From assembly GCA_958296065.1 (NCBI GenBank), contig CATQHX010000016.1, positions 1-36,663 of the forward strand: a DNA stretch of 36,663 nucleotides, given 5' to 3'. The stretch comes from Vicinamibacterales bacterium. GTDB lineage: Bacteria > Acidobacteriota > Vicinamibacteria > Vicinamibacterales > UBA8438. Shown piece after piece: positions 8,231-16,178 of this stretch (positions are counted from its first letter, which is position 1; every line of letters starts with the position of its first letter). Under the pieces are notes generated by a model. It searched no databases, was not told the origin of the DNA, and was given only the letters and a program-made list of their open reading frames with translations. The position numbers were made by a program, and so were the translations under genes.

Positions 8231-10050
8231 GGCTGTCGGCCTTCTCCCTCCGTCAGGGTCGCGTACCGGTCGATCGGCAGGTCGTCCCATTCCTCGACGC
8301 TTCCGCTCGGCCAGGTGACCCGCACGCGGGGCGCCCCCACCCACTCGCCCAGACCGACGATCACCCGCGGATCGTTGGCCGAGGCGTAGCTGCCGTCCGC
8401 TCGGGCGCGGCGCCAGCGCGTGGAGCCGCCCGGCAGCGTCACCTCCACCCGGGCGCCGAGCATGTCGCGGGGCGTCTCGCGTCCCACGAGCCGCAGCCCG
8501 ATCCAGTGGCGCATCTGGCCGACGTCGTTGACGAACAGACGCACCGGCCCGGCTCCGTTGGCGACGAGCACGTCCGTGTCGCCGTCGTTGTCGATGTCGC
8601 CGAACGCCGCGCCGCGGCTCACTTCCAGCAGCGCGAACGCCGCGCCGGCGCGGTCCGTGACGTCCTCGAACCGCTCGCCGCCATGGTTGCGGAACACCTG
8701 GTTGCGTTGCTGCAGGGCGAACGGGTTGTCCGGTCCGTGCGCCTCCAGATCCAGCGTCACGGTGCCGTTGACGGCGATCACGTCCAGCCAGCCGTCGTTG
8801 TCGATGTCGAGCCACCCCGCCCCGAAGCCGGTGTAAGGCAGGCTGGCGGCGCGTATGCCCCGGCCCGCGCTCTCGTCCCTGAACATGCCGCCGTCGTTGA
8901 CGTACAGGGTACTCCCCTGCCCCGTCAGCTCGGTGATGAACAGGTCCTCGTCGCCGTCGTTGTCGAAGTCGCCGGCGTCGACGCCCATGTCGGCCTTGGC
9001 GACCCCGGTAGCGCCGAAGGCGGTGCCCCACAGCAGCGCGCGGTTCCGGAAGGTGCCGTCACGCTGGTTGATCCACAACTGGTTGTCCTGCTGGTCGTTG
9101 GCGACGAACAGGTCGAGCCAGCCGTCGTTGTCGTAATCCGCGGCCGACGCGCCGAGCCCCGGTCCGTACTCGCGCCCCATGCCGGCCTCGAACGTCACGT
9201 CGGCGAACGTGCCGTCCCCGCGATTGCGATACAGGCGATCCGGCTGCGGCGGACTGACCTCCGGCGGGCAGTAGTCGGCCGGACCGGACTGCGCGTAGCA
9301 CTGCCAGTGGGTCTCGATGCTGTAGTTCAGGTAGTTGCCGACGAACAGGTCGAGCCGGCCGTCGCGGTCGTAGTCGAAGAAGGTGGCGGGCACGCTCAGA
9401 CCCGGATCGCCGGTGCCGGTCTCCGCGGTGACATCGGCGAAGGTCCCGTCGCCACGGTTGCGGAACATCTGGTTCGGCCCGAACCGCGTGGTGTAGATGT
9501 CGATCCAGCCGTCGTTGTCGTAGTCCCCCGCGGCCACGCCCATCCCGTACCCGCGGGACGCGATGCCGGCCTCGTCGGTCACGTCGGTGAACCGCAGCCG
9601 CCGCTCGCCGCCGGGTCCCGTGTCGAAATCGTTGCGGAAGAGGCGGTCACCGGGCGGTTGGTCCGCGGGGGGGGCCAGCAGCGCCTCGCCGTCCCCGAGC
9701 CGTCCTCCCTGCACGAGGTAGACGTCGAGGTCGCCGTCGTTGTCGTAGTCGAGCAGCCCGACGCCGGGACCCATCATCTCCGGCTGGTAGAAGTTGCCCG
9801 TCATGCCGTTTTCGTGGACGAAGTCGAGCCCCGCCGCGGCGGCCCCGTCGACGAACCAGTCGCCGTCGTACGAGATGGGCAGGGCAGCCGGGGCAGTCGC
9901 CGTCTCCGGCTCGTCGGGCGCGGTCGCGGTCCCGCAGGCGGACAACACTCCGGCGAAGGCCACCCCCGCCATCTTCGCTGCCCAGCGCGCGGTCATCGTG
10001 AGATGGTAGATCGACCGGCCCGACCCGCCGCAAGCGCCGCTGGCACGCAT
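8227..10050 (-). CDS. CRTAC1-like FG-GAP/ASPIC-UnbV lipoprotein, subtype B
   Basis: The 607-residue product has a lipobox LSAC at Cys39. FG-GAP calcium loops follow (DYDNDGDLD at 101, then DYDNDGWID, DYDRDGRLD, DYDNDGWLD, DFDNDGDED, DIDNDGWLD, DIDNDGDTD), making seven propeller blades. A C-terminal ASPIC/UnbV domain contains HWIGLRLVG and YASANDPRVIVGLG. A cysteine pair surrounds the DYCPPE signature (QCYAQSGPADYCPPE). The start at 10050 is set by GGAGGA six bases upstream; a GTG at 10074 and an ATG at 9996 are alternatives. Its stop overlaps the TPR start at 8230 (ATGA), so the two are translationally coupled. It matches the partial gene at 1-853 (QPEMMGPG, PPEVSPP) better than the two subtype A copies. 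The ligand is unknown; an extracytoplasmic binding or structural role is likely from the family. Confidence 0.94.
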   Translation of the reverse strand: MRASGACGGSGRSIYHLTMTARWAAKMAGVAFAGVLSACGTATAPDEPETATAPAALPISYDGDWFVDGAAAAGLDFVHENGMTGNFYQPEMMGPGVGLLDYDNDGDLDVYLVQGGRLGDGEALLAPPADQPPGDRLFRNDFDTGPGGERRLRFTDVTDEAGIASRGYGMGVAAGDYDNDGWIDIYTTRFGPNQMFRNRGDGTFADVTAETGTGDPGLSVPATFFDYDRDGRLDLFVGNYLNYSIETHWQCYAQSGPADYCPPEVSPPQPDRLYRNRGDGTFADVTFEAGMGREYGPGLGASAADYDNDGWLDLFVANDQQDNQLWINQRDGTFRNRALLWGTAFGATGVAKADMGVDAGDFDNDGDEDLFITELTGQGSTLYVNDGGMFRDESAGRGIRAASLPYTGFGAGWLDIDNDGWLDVIAVNGTVTLDLEAHGPDNPFALQQRNQVFRNHGGERFEDVTDRAGAAFALLEVSRGAAFGDIDNDGDTDVLVANGAGPVRLFVNDVGQMRHWIGLRLVGRETPRDMLGARVEVTLPGGSTRWRRARADGSYASANDPRVIVGLGEWVGAPRVRVTWPSGSVEEWDDLPIDRYATLTEGEGRQP

Positions 10051-10056
10051 CGTGCT

Positions 10057-10062
10057 TCCTCC
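10057..10062 (-). promoter_or_regulatory. Ribosome binding site deciding the 10050 start
   Basis: GGAGGA reads on the minus strand six bases before the ATG at 10050. It is a strong Shine-Dalgarno match and settles the choice among three in-frame starts of the FG-GAP gene. Confidence 0.8.
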
Positions 10063-10116
10063 GAGAGATTGCACGGCGCCAATAGCGCATTGTCATGCTG
10101 ACGGCGGTGTGCGATC

Positions 10117-10449
10117 ATGAAGTTCTACGTGATGAACTTACTCCGCAACGCTTGGCCGGTAGTCGTCATCACCGGCACCATCGCGGGCGCCGCCTGGACC
10201 GCGGCGTGGAACGTCGGGAATTTCCTGCGGACAGAGATCGCTGCGAGCGAAACGCGTCTCGCGGCACGAATCGCGGCGACAGAGAACCGGCTCACCGCGC
10301 AGATCACGGCGACCGACACGCGCGTCACGTCACTCGAAAGTCGGCTCACGCAGCAGGTCGCGGAGAGTGAGACGCGCGTGACCGCACAGATCGCCGAGCT
10401 GCGCCAGCTACTCATCGACCATCTCGAAGATCACGCCAACGCCCGTTGA
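10117..10449 (+). CDS. Small membrane-anchored coiled-coil protein, copy 1
   Basis: The 110-residue product has one hydrophobic segment (WPVVVITGTIAGAAWTAAW, about 13-31). The rest is a charged helix built of 11-residue units (ETRLAARIAAT, ENRLTAQITAT, ETRVTAQIAEL), typical of hendecad coiled coils, with a tail LLIDHLEDHANAR. It is probably an inner-membrane protein with a rod-like domain. No known family name was recognised. A near-copy starts 13 bp downstream, so the pair is a tandem duplication. It is divergent from the FG-GAP gene across a 66-bp gap. The ribosome site is weak. Third codon positions are mostly G or C, which supports real coding. Confidence 0.8.
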   Translation: MKFYVMNLLRNAWPVVVITGTIAGAAWTAAWNVGNFLRTEIAASETRLAARIAATENRLTAQITATDTRVTSLESRLTQQVAESETRVTAQIAELRQLLIDHLEDHANAR

Positions 10450-10462
10450 CAGGCATCGCACC

Positions 10463-10747
10463 ATGAAGTTCGTTCGCGACGCATGGCCCATCGTCGTTAT
10501 CGTGGCAACCATCGCCGGCGCCGCCTGGACCGCGGCCTGGAACGTCAGGGACTTCCTGCGGGTGGAGATTGCGGCGAGCGAATCGCGACTCACGGCCCGG
10601 GTCGCGACGACCGACGCGCGCGTCACGTCACTCGAGAGTCGGCTCACGCAGCAGATCGCGGAGAGTGAGACGCGATTGACGGCACAGATCGCCGAGCTGC
10701 GACAGCTCCTCATCGACCATCTCGAGGATCACGCCAACGCCCGTTGA
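10463..10747 (+). CDS. Small membrane-anchored coiled-coil protein, copy 2
   Basis: The 94-residue product is a tandem paralogue of the preceding gene: same transmembrane segment (TIAGAAWTAAWNV), same SLESRLTQQ block and identical tail (ELRQLLIDHLEDHANAR). It is 16 residues shorter: five are lost near the N-terminus, and one 11-residue coiled-coil unit (ENRLTAQITAT in copy 1) is missing. It starts 13 bp after copy 1 and is probably co-transcribed with it. It converges on the nuclease-like gene ending at 10778. Function is unknown; a membrane-tethered, self-associating rod is inferred. Confidence 0.8.
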   Translation: MKFVRDAWPIVVIVATIAGAAWTAAWNVRDFLRVEIAASESRLTARVATTDARVTSLESRLTQQIAESETRLTAQIAELRQLLIDHLEDHANAR

Positions 10748-10777
10748 CACTCCTCCCGGGCGGATTCACGGCCGAGT

Positions 10778-12325
10778 TCAGGCGCTCTCGTGGTCGAACG
10801 CCACCACGTTGCGCGACGCGCTGCTGAACTCGACGCCGATCAGATGGATGGGTTCACCCAGGGCGCGGTACTTGTCCGCGTAGGCCTTCGTCTTCAACTG
10901 CGCCAGCGCGGCGCCCGGCCCCGCCTGCTCCACCACCTTGAACTCGAACAGGTACACGCGCCCGCCGAACCGAACCGTCATGTCCGCGCGTCCGCGGCTG
11001 ACGCTGTCCTCCACGGTGATCCCGGTGCCCAGCACCGAAGCGAAGTAGGCGTAGAAGACGCTGGCGTAGTAGCCCTCGAAGCGGGCGATGTCGTTGTTCG
11101 TGTACCACTCGTAGGGAATGCCGGCGAAGAAAGCGTGGAACAGGTCCCCGAGGGCCGCAACGTCGCCGGCCGCCAGCAGATCGTAGAGCCGGTCGCCGTT
11201 GCGCTCCCGGTGCGGGTCGCGGGCCAGGTGGGCCAGCAGGCTCTCGTTCAGGCTCTGGAAGACCTCCCGGTTCGGATATCCCAACCGGTAACGGGTTCTG
11301 CCGCCGCGCGACTCCGTCGCCGTGACGGTGAGGTAGCCGGTCTGAAACAGGAGGGCCTCCGGCGCGATGGCGTCCACGTCGAACGTGCTCAGCAGACCCG
11401 CGCTGCCCACCATCCCGTCCAGGTCCAGGGCACTGACGCCGCGCTCGACCAGGGTCTCGATCAGGAAGGATGGCGTGCCGGTCTCGAACCAGTAGGCGTC
11501 GAACTCGCGCGTATCGAACAGCAGCAGGATGTCGAACGGGTTGTAGACCTTCTCCTCGCCCCGCCAACTGTAGCCGTTGTACCACTCGCGGATTTCGTCG
11601 CGATCGAGCCCGGGAAGCTCGGGCGCGAAGACTGTGTCCAGGTCCCCATCCGTATAGCCGCAGATGGTGGAATAGCGCGGGTCCAGCGTGATGTCCTTGA
11701 GGTTGTTCAGGCCGGAGAACAGGCTCACCTTCGAGAACTTGCTGACACCGGCAAGGAACGTGAACCGTACGTGCGCGTCGCAGTCCTTGATGGTCGCATA
11801 CAGGCCGCGCAGGAAGTCGCGGTTCGCACGGGCGACCTCCGGCGCCCCCAGCGCGTCGAGAATCGGCTTGTCGTACTCGTCCACCAGCACCGCGACCGGC
11901 CGTCCCGCCTGACGGTGCAGAGCCTCCAGCATGTGCGCAAAGCGGTTCGACGCCGATGCGTACCCGGAAACGACCCCGGTCTCGCGTTCCACGGCGTCGA
12001 GTTGGGCCATCACGGTCGCGGGAAGGTGGTCCGCCTCCCTGAAGTTGCCGCTGCCGAAGCTGAGGCGCAGCACGGGATGCCGCACCGACCAGTCCCAACT
12101 GTCGGCGATCGCGAGTCCCTCGAACAACGGCCGGCTGCCCTCGAACAGCTCCTTGCACGTATCCAGGAACAGGCTCTTGCCGAAGCGCCGCGGGCGGGAG
12201 AGAAAGTAGTGCTTGCCCTCGTCGAGCAGGCGCCCGATGAATGCGGTCTTGTCCACGTAGTAGCAGTTCTCCTCCCGGATTTCCCGGAAGGTCTGCATGC
12301 CGATGGGCAGCCTGCGTCGTGTCAT
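10778..12325 (-). CDS. AAA-ATPase-like protein with C-terminal PD-(D/E)XK nuclease domain
   Basis: The 515-residue product matches the AAA-ATPase-like plus DUF1703-type nuclease architecture. An N-terminal block (IGMQTFREIREENCYYVDKT) leads into a P-loop variant SRPRRFGKS (43-51). A Walker B-like VLVDEYDKP (146-154) and a long helical region follow. The C-terminal nuclease core has Asp448 in RGRADMTV and an ExK motif at Glu461/Lys463 (YLFEFKV). These proteins are common, often multicopy and poorly characterised; an ATP-dependent nucleic-acid role is expected from the motifs. ATG 12325 is chosen because GGAG lies five bases upstream and the family's usual first block starts there. The upstream extension of the open frame reads through a terminator and is rejected. 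It is a single gene between the coiled-coil pair and a receptor. Confidence 0.9.
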   Translation of the reverse strand: MTRRRLPIGMQTFREIREENCYYVDKTAFIGRLLDEGKHYFLSRPRRFGKSLFLDTCKELFEGSRPLFEGLAIADSWDWSVRHPVLRLSFGSGNFREADHLPATVMAQLDAVERETGVVSGYASASNRFAHMLEALHRQAGRPVAVLVDEYDKPILDALGAPEVARANRDFLRGLYATIKDCDAHVRFTFLAGVSKFSKVSLFSGLNNLKDITLDPRYSTICGYTDGDLDTVFAPELPGLDRDEIREWYNGYSWRGEEKVYNPFDILLLFDTREFDAYWFETGTPSFLIETLVERGVSALDLDGMVGSAGLLSTFDVDAIAPEALLFQTGYLTVTATESRGGRTRYRLGYPNREVFQSLNESLLAHLARDPHRERNGDRLYDLLAAGDVAALGDLFHAFFAGIPYEWYTNNDIARFEGYYASVFYAYFASVLGTGITVEDSVSRGRADMTVRFGGRVYLFEFKVVEQAGPGAALAQLKTKAYADKYRALGEPIHLIGVEFSSASRNVVAFDHESA

Positions 12326-12446
12326 GGACACTCCGGCAACATTATGCAACCGTCGACGTTGCACTTGCAGCCTCCCCGCCGCGTGCGACAGAGAAACGCC
12401 CCTGGAAAGGGCGATGCAACCGCCTATCGGACCGGGCGACGCGCGC

Positions 12447-12484
12447 AAAGAAAAAGGGCCGGGAAGCTCCCTGCCTCCCGGCCC
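12447..12484 (-). terminator. Intrinsic terminator of the first receptor gene
   Basis: On the minus strand a 9-bp perfect stem (12476-12484 with 12456-12464, GGGCCGGGA/TCCCGGCCC) and an 11-nt loop are followed by a U-rich run (UUUUUCUUU, 12455-12447). It lies 55 bp past the stop at 12539. The rest of the 213-bp gap holds nothing recognised apart from the ribosome site of the next gene. Confidence 0.9.
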
Positions 12485-12538
12485 GCAGAATCTGCGGCCG
12501 CGCGTGGACGACACGCGGCCACGGTCGGACGACTCGAC

Positions 12539-15500
12539 CTACCAGTGAATGTTGGTCGCCAACTGCAGGAAGCGTCCCTGGACCGTCCGGGTGACGTTGC
12601 CCATGGAGCCGCCGAAGAAGTTGGTCCCCTCGATGATCGGGCCGCTGTTGATGATGTTGTAGATGTCGGCCTGCACGTCGAAGCGCATGCCGTTGCCCAT
12701 CTCGAACACCTTCCGGATCGAGATGTCGACCTGGTTCAGGCGATCGAGGAAGGCCGACCCCGGCGCCATCAACGGAATGGTGATGGTGTTCGTCCGGGGA
12801 ACGCCCTCCGGATAGTACATGTCGTTCTTCGGCACCTGCCAGCGCACGTTGCCCGTACGGGTGAGGCTGCCCTCGAGCTCGCCACCGCCGTTCAGGCCGC
12901 CCGCGCTCTGCCCCGTGCCGCCACCGACGTGCAGCTCGCGCGGGTTGTACGACTGCAGCGAGCCGCTGAACGTCAGTCCGCCCGGCAGCGGCAGCGTGCC
13001 CGACAGCTTGAACTCGTTCAGCCACGGCACATCGTAGCCCCCGTACGAATCCGCCCCATACGCGCCCGTCGGGTCGCAGAAGAGCAGCTCGTTGGGATCG
13101 TCCCGCGTGTCGCAGCGGGTGAGCACGTTCCGCTCCATCGTCCAGCCGCCGAAGATGTTCGTCCCGTTGGGCAGCCGCGCGTTGAACGAGGTCTCGAACC
13201 CGTTGTACTGGTCGGAGTAGCCGTCGTCGCCGTACGTGTTGATGACGACGTGATCCGGGGTGCGCAACTGCGCTTCCGGAGTGAGGCTGTAGACCGTGAG
13301 CATGGGCTGAGCCGAGACGCCGCTGGTCGAGCACGGGAACCCGCTGGGCGCCATCCCGAGGGCGTTCCCCTCCAGCGACTGCGGGCCGCACGGATTCGAA
13401 ATCTGGAACGGAACGTAGTCGTTCAGCGACCGGTTGGCGTTCCGCTGCAGGATACCGTCGAAGCTGTCGCGGCGGTACCAGTTGAAGCTCGCCGACAGCC
13501 CCGGCAGGAGCTCGCGCTGGATGCCGGCATTGAAGAGCGAGGCCCAGGGCCGCGCCACGCCGTTCGGATCCTGCCGCGGCCGCCCGATCGGCCCGCCGAA
13601 CTCCGGATCCTTGGTCACGCCGACTTCCCAGTCCTGCACGTAGTCGTCGCCGTTGGTGCCGCCGTACTGCTGGTGGCCGGTGTACCCCGCAACGCCTTTC
13701 TCGTAGGTGTCGTTGGGATCACGCCCCCCGTACGCGACTCCACCGAGGCCGGGCGACATCGCCTCGAGCTCGGCGAACGTCGCGCATGTGTTGAGCGTGG
13801 TCGGGCTGAGCGCGCAGTCGAACCAGTCGCGCTCGTGGTTCTGCCAGCCGCCGGGATGGAAGTCGCGCGCATAGTTGAAAATGTTCGAGGCGTTGTACCG
13901 CCCCCACGACAGCTTCAACGCGGTCGACGCGTCACCGAACAGGTCGTACGCCATCCCGAGGCGCGGCGCCCAGTCGGTCCACTTCGGCACGTTCCTCTGC
14001 TCCGCGAACGGCGTGTCCCAGTTGGTGAACCGCCGCAGCGTCGCCGGGGTCTCCTTGATGGTGGAGTTGAACGTCTCCCAGCGCAGGCCGAGGTTCAGCG
14101 TCAACCGGTCGATCGTCCACGTGTCCTGGATGTAGGTGCCGATATCCTGGAACCCCATCTTGAAGAACGTCGGGTGGTTCGTGACCAGCGCCGTCACCGG
14201 CACGCCGTCGCGGTACTCCTGGCGCAGGGCGCCGTTCTTCTTCAGGTCTTCGAGGAACGGTCCCCAACTGCTCATCATGCCGATCTTGAGGTTGTGCGAC
14301 CCGGTGACGTACGACATCGAGGTGTTGTAGTTGAACCGCTCGACGTACGCATGGCTGTCGCCCCAGTGGTAGCGGTCCTCGAAGCCGTTGGTCTTCTCCC
14401 GCCGGTGGGTGATCGTGTACCAGGGATCGATGGACGAACCGTACTGGTTCATCGACCCCTGCATGTTCAGCCCCGGGTACCCGCCCACGCCCGGATAGCA
14501 GGGCGTGAGCTGGCAGGTCGCGAGACCGGCCGGCAGCGGCTGCGTGTGCATGCCGCCCGGCGTCAGCGAGGCGCCCGGTGCGAACGGCACGTCGTCCTCG
14601 GAGTCGATGTTGCTCCAGTTCTCGACGTTGGTCGAGTAGCCCGCCTCGAGCAGCAGCCGGCTGCTGACGGTCGCCGTCCACTTCGCCGACCCCACGTAAT
14701 AGAGGGGCGAGCCGTGGTGGCGCGCCGCGGTCGCGACGTCCTGCACCGAGCCGTGATTGTGGAACCGCTGCTTGATGATGCGATCCATGTATACCGAGAA
14801 TTTGTTGTTCTGGTTGATCTGCGCGGTCAGGCGCAGCAGTCCGCTGGTGACGCTGTTGTCGTCGACGCCGGGAAGCTTCTGATTGAAGTCCCTGCCGTCG
14901 GCGTCGATGCCGTACCGCGAGTGCAGGAAGTAGCGGGGCACCGACCCGTCGTCGCTCCGCGTGAAGCTGTTGGTGGTCGGCTTGTCGATCTCGAACCGCC
15001 GGAAGCTGCCGAAGAACCAGAACCGGTCGCGGACGATGGGCCCACCCATCGCGTTGTTGAAGTCGTAAATCAGGTCGATCGACTCGCGCGACGAGGCGCC
15101 GCGATCCCTCAGCCTCTGGGTAAGCTGGTCCTGCTGCAGCCCGGACTGGCTGAAGCCGAAGTACTGCTGCCCGCTGAGGGTGTTGCCGCCCTCGCGGCCG
15201 ATCATGTTGATCCGCACGCCGCCGGCCGAGGTCTCGGCCGAGATGCCGCTCGTCTCGTAGACCATCTCCTGGTTCGCGAGATGGTTGTTGTAGTTCTGAT
15301 TCGCCCCGTCGTACCCCGAGCTCATGACGAGCTGCCCGTCGACGGCGACCGTGGTCTGCCGGACGCTCATGCCGTGGACCGACATGTAGGTCTGCTGCGC
15401 CGCGGTGGTCAGGCCGACCTCCGGCCGGTTCAACTTGATGCCCGGGATCAACTGCGCGGTCGACTGCAGGTTGTTGCCGGTGGGGATGGCGTCGAGCACC

Positions 15501-15922
15501 TCGCGGTCGAGCACCTCGACCCGGCGCGTCGTCGCGACGTCCACGACCGGCGCCTCACCGGAGACGGTGACCGTCTCTTCGAGGGCCCCGACCGACAGCT
15601 CGGCATCGACCGTGGCCACGAAGCCGGCCGGCAGCTCCTGGTTCTCGACCACGACGACCGAGAATCCGGGCAGCGTGAAGGTCACGTTGTACGTCCCGGG
15701 ACGCAGATCGACGATGGTGTAGCGACCTGCCCCGTCGGTAATCGCGACACGACTACCCTCGATCAGCGCCGGACTCGACGCCTCGACGGTGACGCCGGGC
15801 AGGATGCCACCGGTGTTGTCTGTCACTTCCCCGGTGATTTGGCTGCCTGCCTGGCCAAGCGCCCCCGCAGGTACGAGCGCCAAGGCGGCCAGCGCAGCGA
15901 CGGCCGTTAACGAACGTCTCAT
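12539..15922 (-). CDS. Oar-like TonB-dependent receptor, paralogue 1
   Basis: The 1127-residue product has a signal peptide (1-23) and a carboxypeptidase-regulatory-like beta-sandwich (about 28-112, GILPGVTVEASSPALIEGSR). A plug domain (about 125-250) ends in GGVRINMIGREGGN, the usual plug-to-barrel motif. The remaining roughly 870 residues form a beta-barrel ending in an aromatic residue (ATNIHW), as expected for BAM-inserted proteins. It should sit in the outer membrane and import or bind a large ligand; the substrate cannot be read from sequence. ATG 15922 has an AGGAGG site just upstream. It stands alone with its own terminator. Its first 19 residues and 22 bp of leader (15928-15949) are identical to those of paralogue 2, so it arose by duplication. 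A very long antisense open frame through this gene is a GC artefact. Confidence 0.93.
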   Translation of the reverse strand: MRRSLTAVAALAALALVPAGALGQAGSQITGEVTDNTGGILPGVTVEASSPALIEGSRVAITDGAGRYTIVDLRPGTYNVTFTLPGFSVVVVENQELPAGFVATVDAELSVGALEETVTVSGEAPVVDVATTRRVEVLDREVLDAIPTGNNLQSTAQLIPGIKLNRPEVGLTTAAQQTYMSVHGMSVRQTTVAVDGQLVMSSGYDGANQNYNNHLANQEMVYETSGISAETSAGGVRINMIGREGGNTLSGQQYFGFSQSGLQQDQLTQRLRDRGASSRESIDLIYDFNNAMGGPIVRDRFWFFGSFRRFEIDKPTTNSFTRSDDGSVPRYFLHSRYGIDADGRDFNQKLPGVDDNSVTSGLLRLTAQINQNNKFSVYMDRIIKQRFHNHGSVQDVATAARHHGSPLYYVGSAKWTATVSSRLLLEAGYSTNVENWSNIDSEDDVPFAPGASLTPGGMHTQPLPAGLATCQLTPCYPGVGGYPGLNMQGSMNQYGSSIDPWYTITHRREKTNGFEDRYHWGDSHAYVERFNYNTSMSYVTGSHNLKIGMMSSWGPFLEDLKKNGALRQEYRDGVPVTALVTNHPTFFKMGFQDIGTYIQDTWTIDRLTLNLGLRWETFNSTIKETPATLRRFTNWDTPFAEQRNVPKWTDWAPRLGMAYDLFGDASTALKLSWGRYNASNIFNYARDFHPGGWQNHERDWFDCALSPTTLNTCATFAELEAMSPGLGGVAYGGRDPNDTYEKGVAGYTGHQQYGGTNGDDYVQDWEVGVTKDPEFGGPIGRPRQDPNGVARPWASLFNAGIQRELLPGLSASFNWYRRDSFDGILQRNANRSLNDYVPFQISNPCGPQSLEGNALGMAPSGFPCSTSGVSAQPMLTVYSLTPEAQLRTPDHVVINTYGDDGYSDQYNGFETSFNARLPNGTNIFGGWTMERNVLTRCDTRDDPNELLFCDPTGAYGADSYGGYDVPWLNEFKLSGTLPLPGGLTFSGSLQSYNPRELHVGGGTGQSAGGLNGGGELEGSLTRTGNVRWQVPKNDMYYPEGVPRTNTITIPLMAPGSAFLDRLNQVDISIRKVFEMGNGMRFDVQADIYNIINSGPIIEGTNFFGGSMGNVTRTVQGRFLQLATNIHW

Positions 15923-16088
15923 GGTCCCCTCCTCTGACGTGTTGCGACGCGACTCGCTGTAACGAAATACGCGCGCGCGTGCGCCCCGATGAGCCGGCCG
16001 CGCACGCGAACCCGCCGTGCCGCAGTATAGCGCGGCAGTGCCGGCGGGCGCGCATCACAGCGAAGAGGGGGACCGCGGTCGGGGCGGC

Positions 16089-16127
16089 AAAAGAAACGGG
16101 CCGGGAAGCACGTGGCTCCCCGGCCCG
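16089..16127 (-). terminator. Intrinsic terminator of the second receptor gene
   Basis: On the minus strand a 13-bp stem with one G-U pair (16115-16127 with 16097-16109) and a 5-nt loop are followed by UUUCUUUU (16096-16089). It lies 52 bp past the stop at 16179. The stem core GGGCCGGG is shared with the terminators of the other three receptor genes. The rest of the gap, up to the receptor start at 15922, holds the leader of that gene. Confidence 0.92.
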
Positions 16128-16178
16128 TGGAATCGGCCGGCCGCGCGCGTCACGCGCGACCGGGGTCGGACGGATCCC

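Noticed and set aside
10790..15910. Very long plus-strand open frame antisense to the nuclease-like and receptor genes, with similar long antisense frames through the other receptors.
   Set aside because: Translations are rich in Arg/Val/Asp with no recognisable domain, while the minus strand carries clear signal peptides and domains. High GC removes stop codons from antisense frames.
16024..16029. TATACT on the minus strand as the -10 box of receptor 1.
   Set aside because: No acceptable -35 sequence at 16-18 bp.
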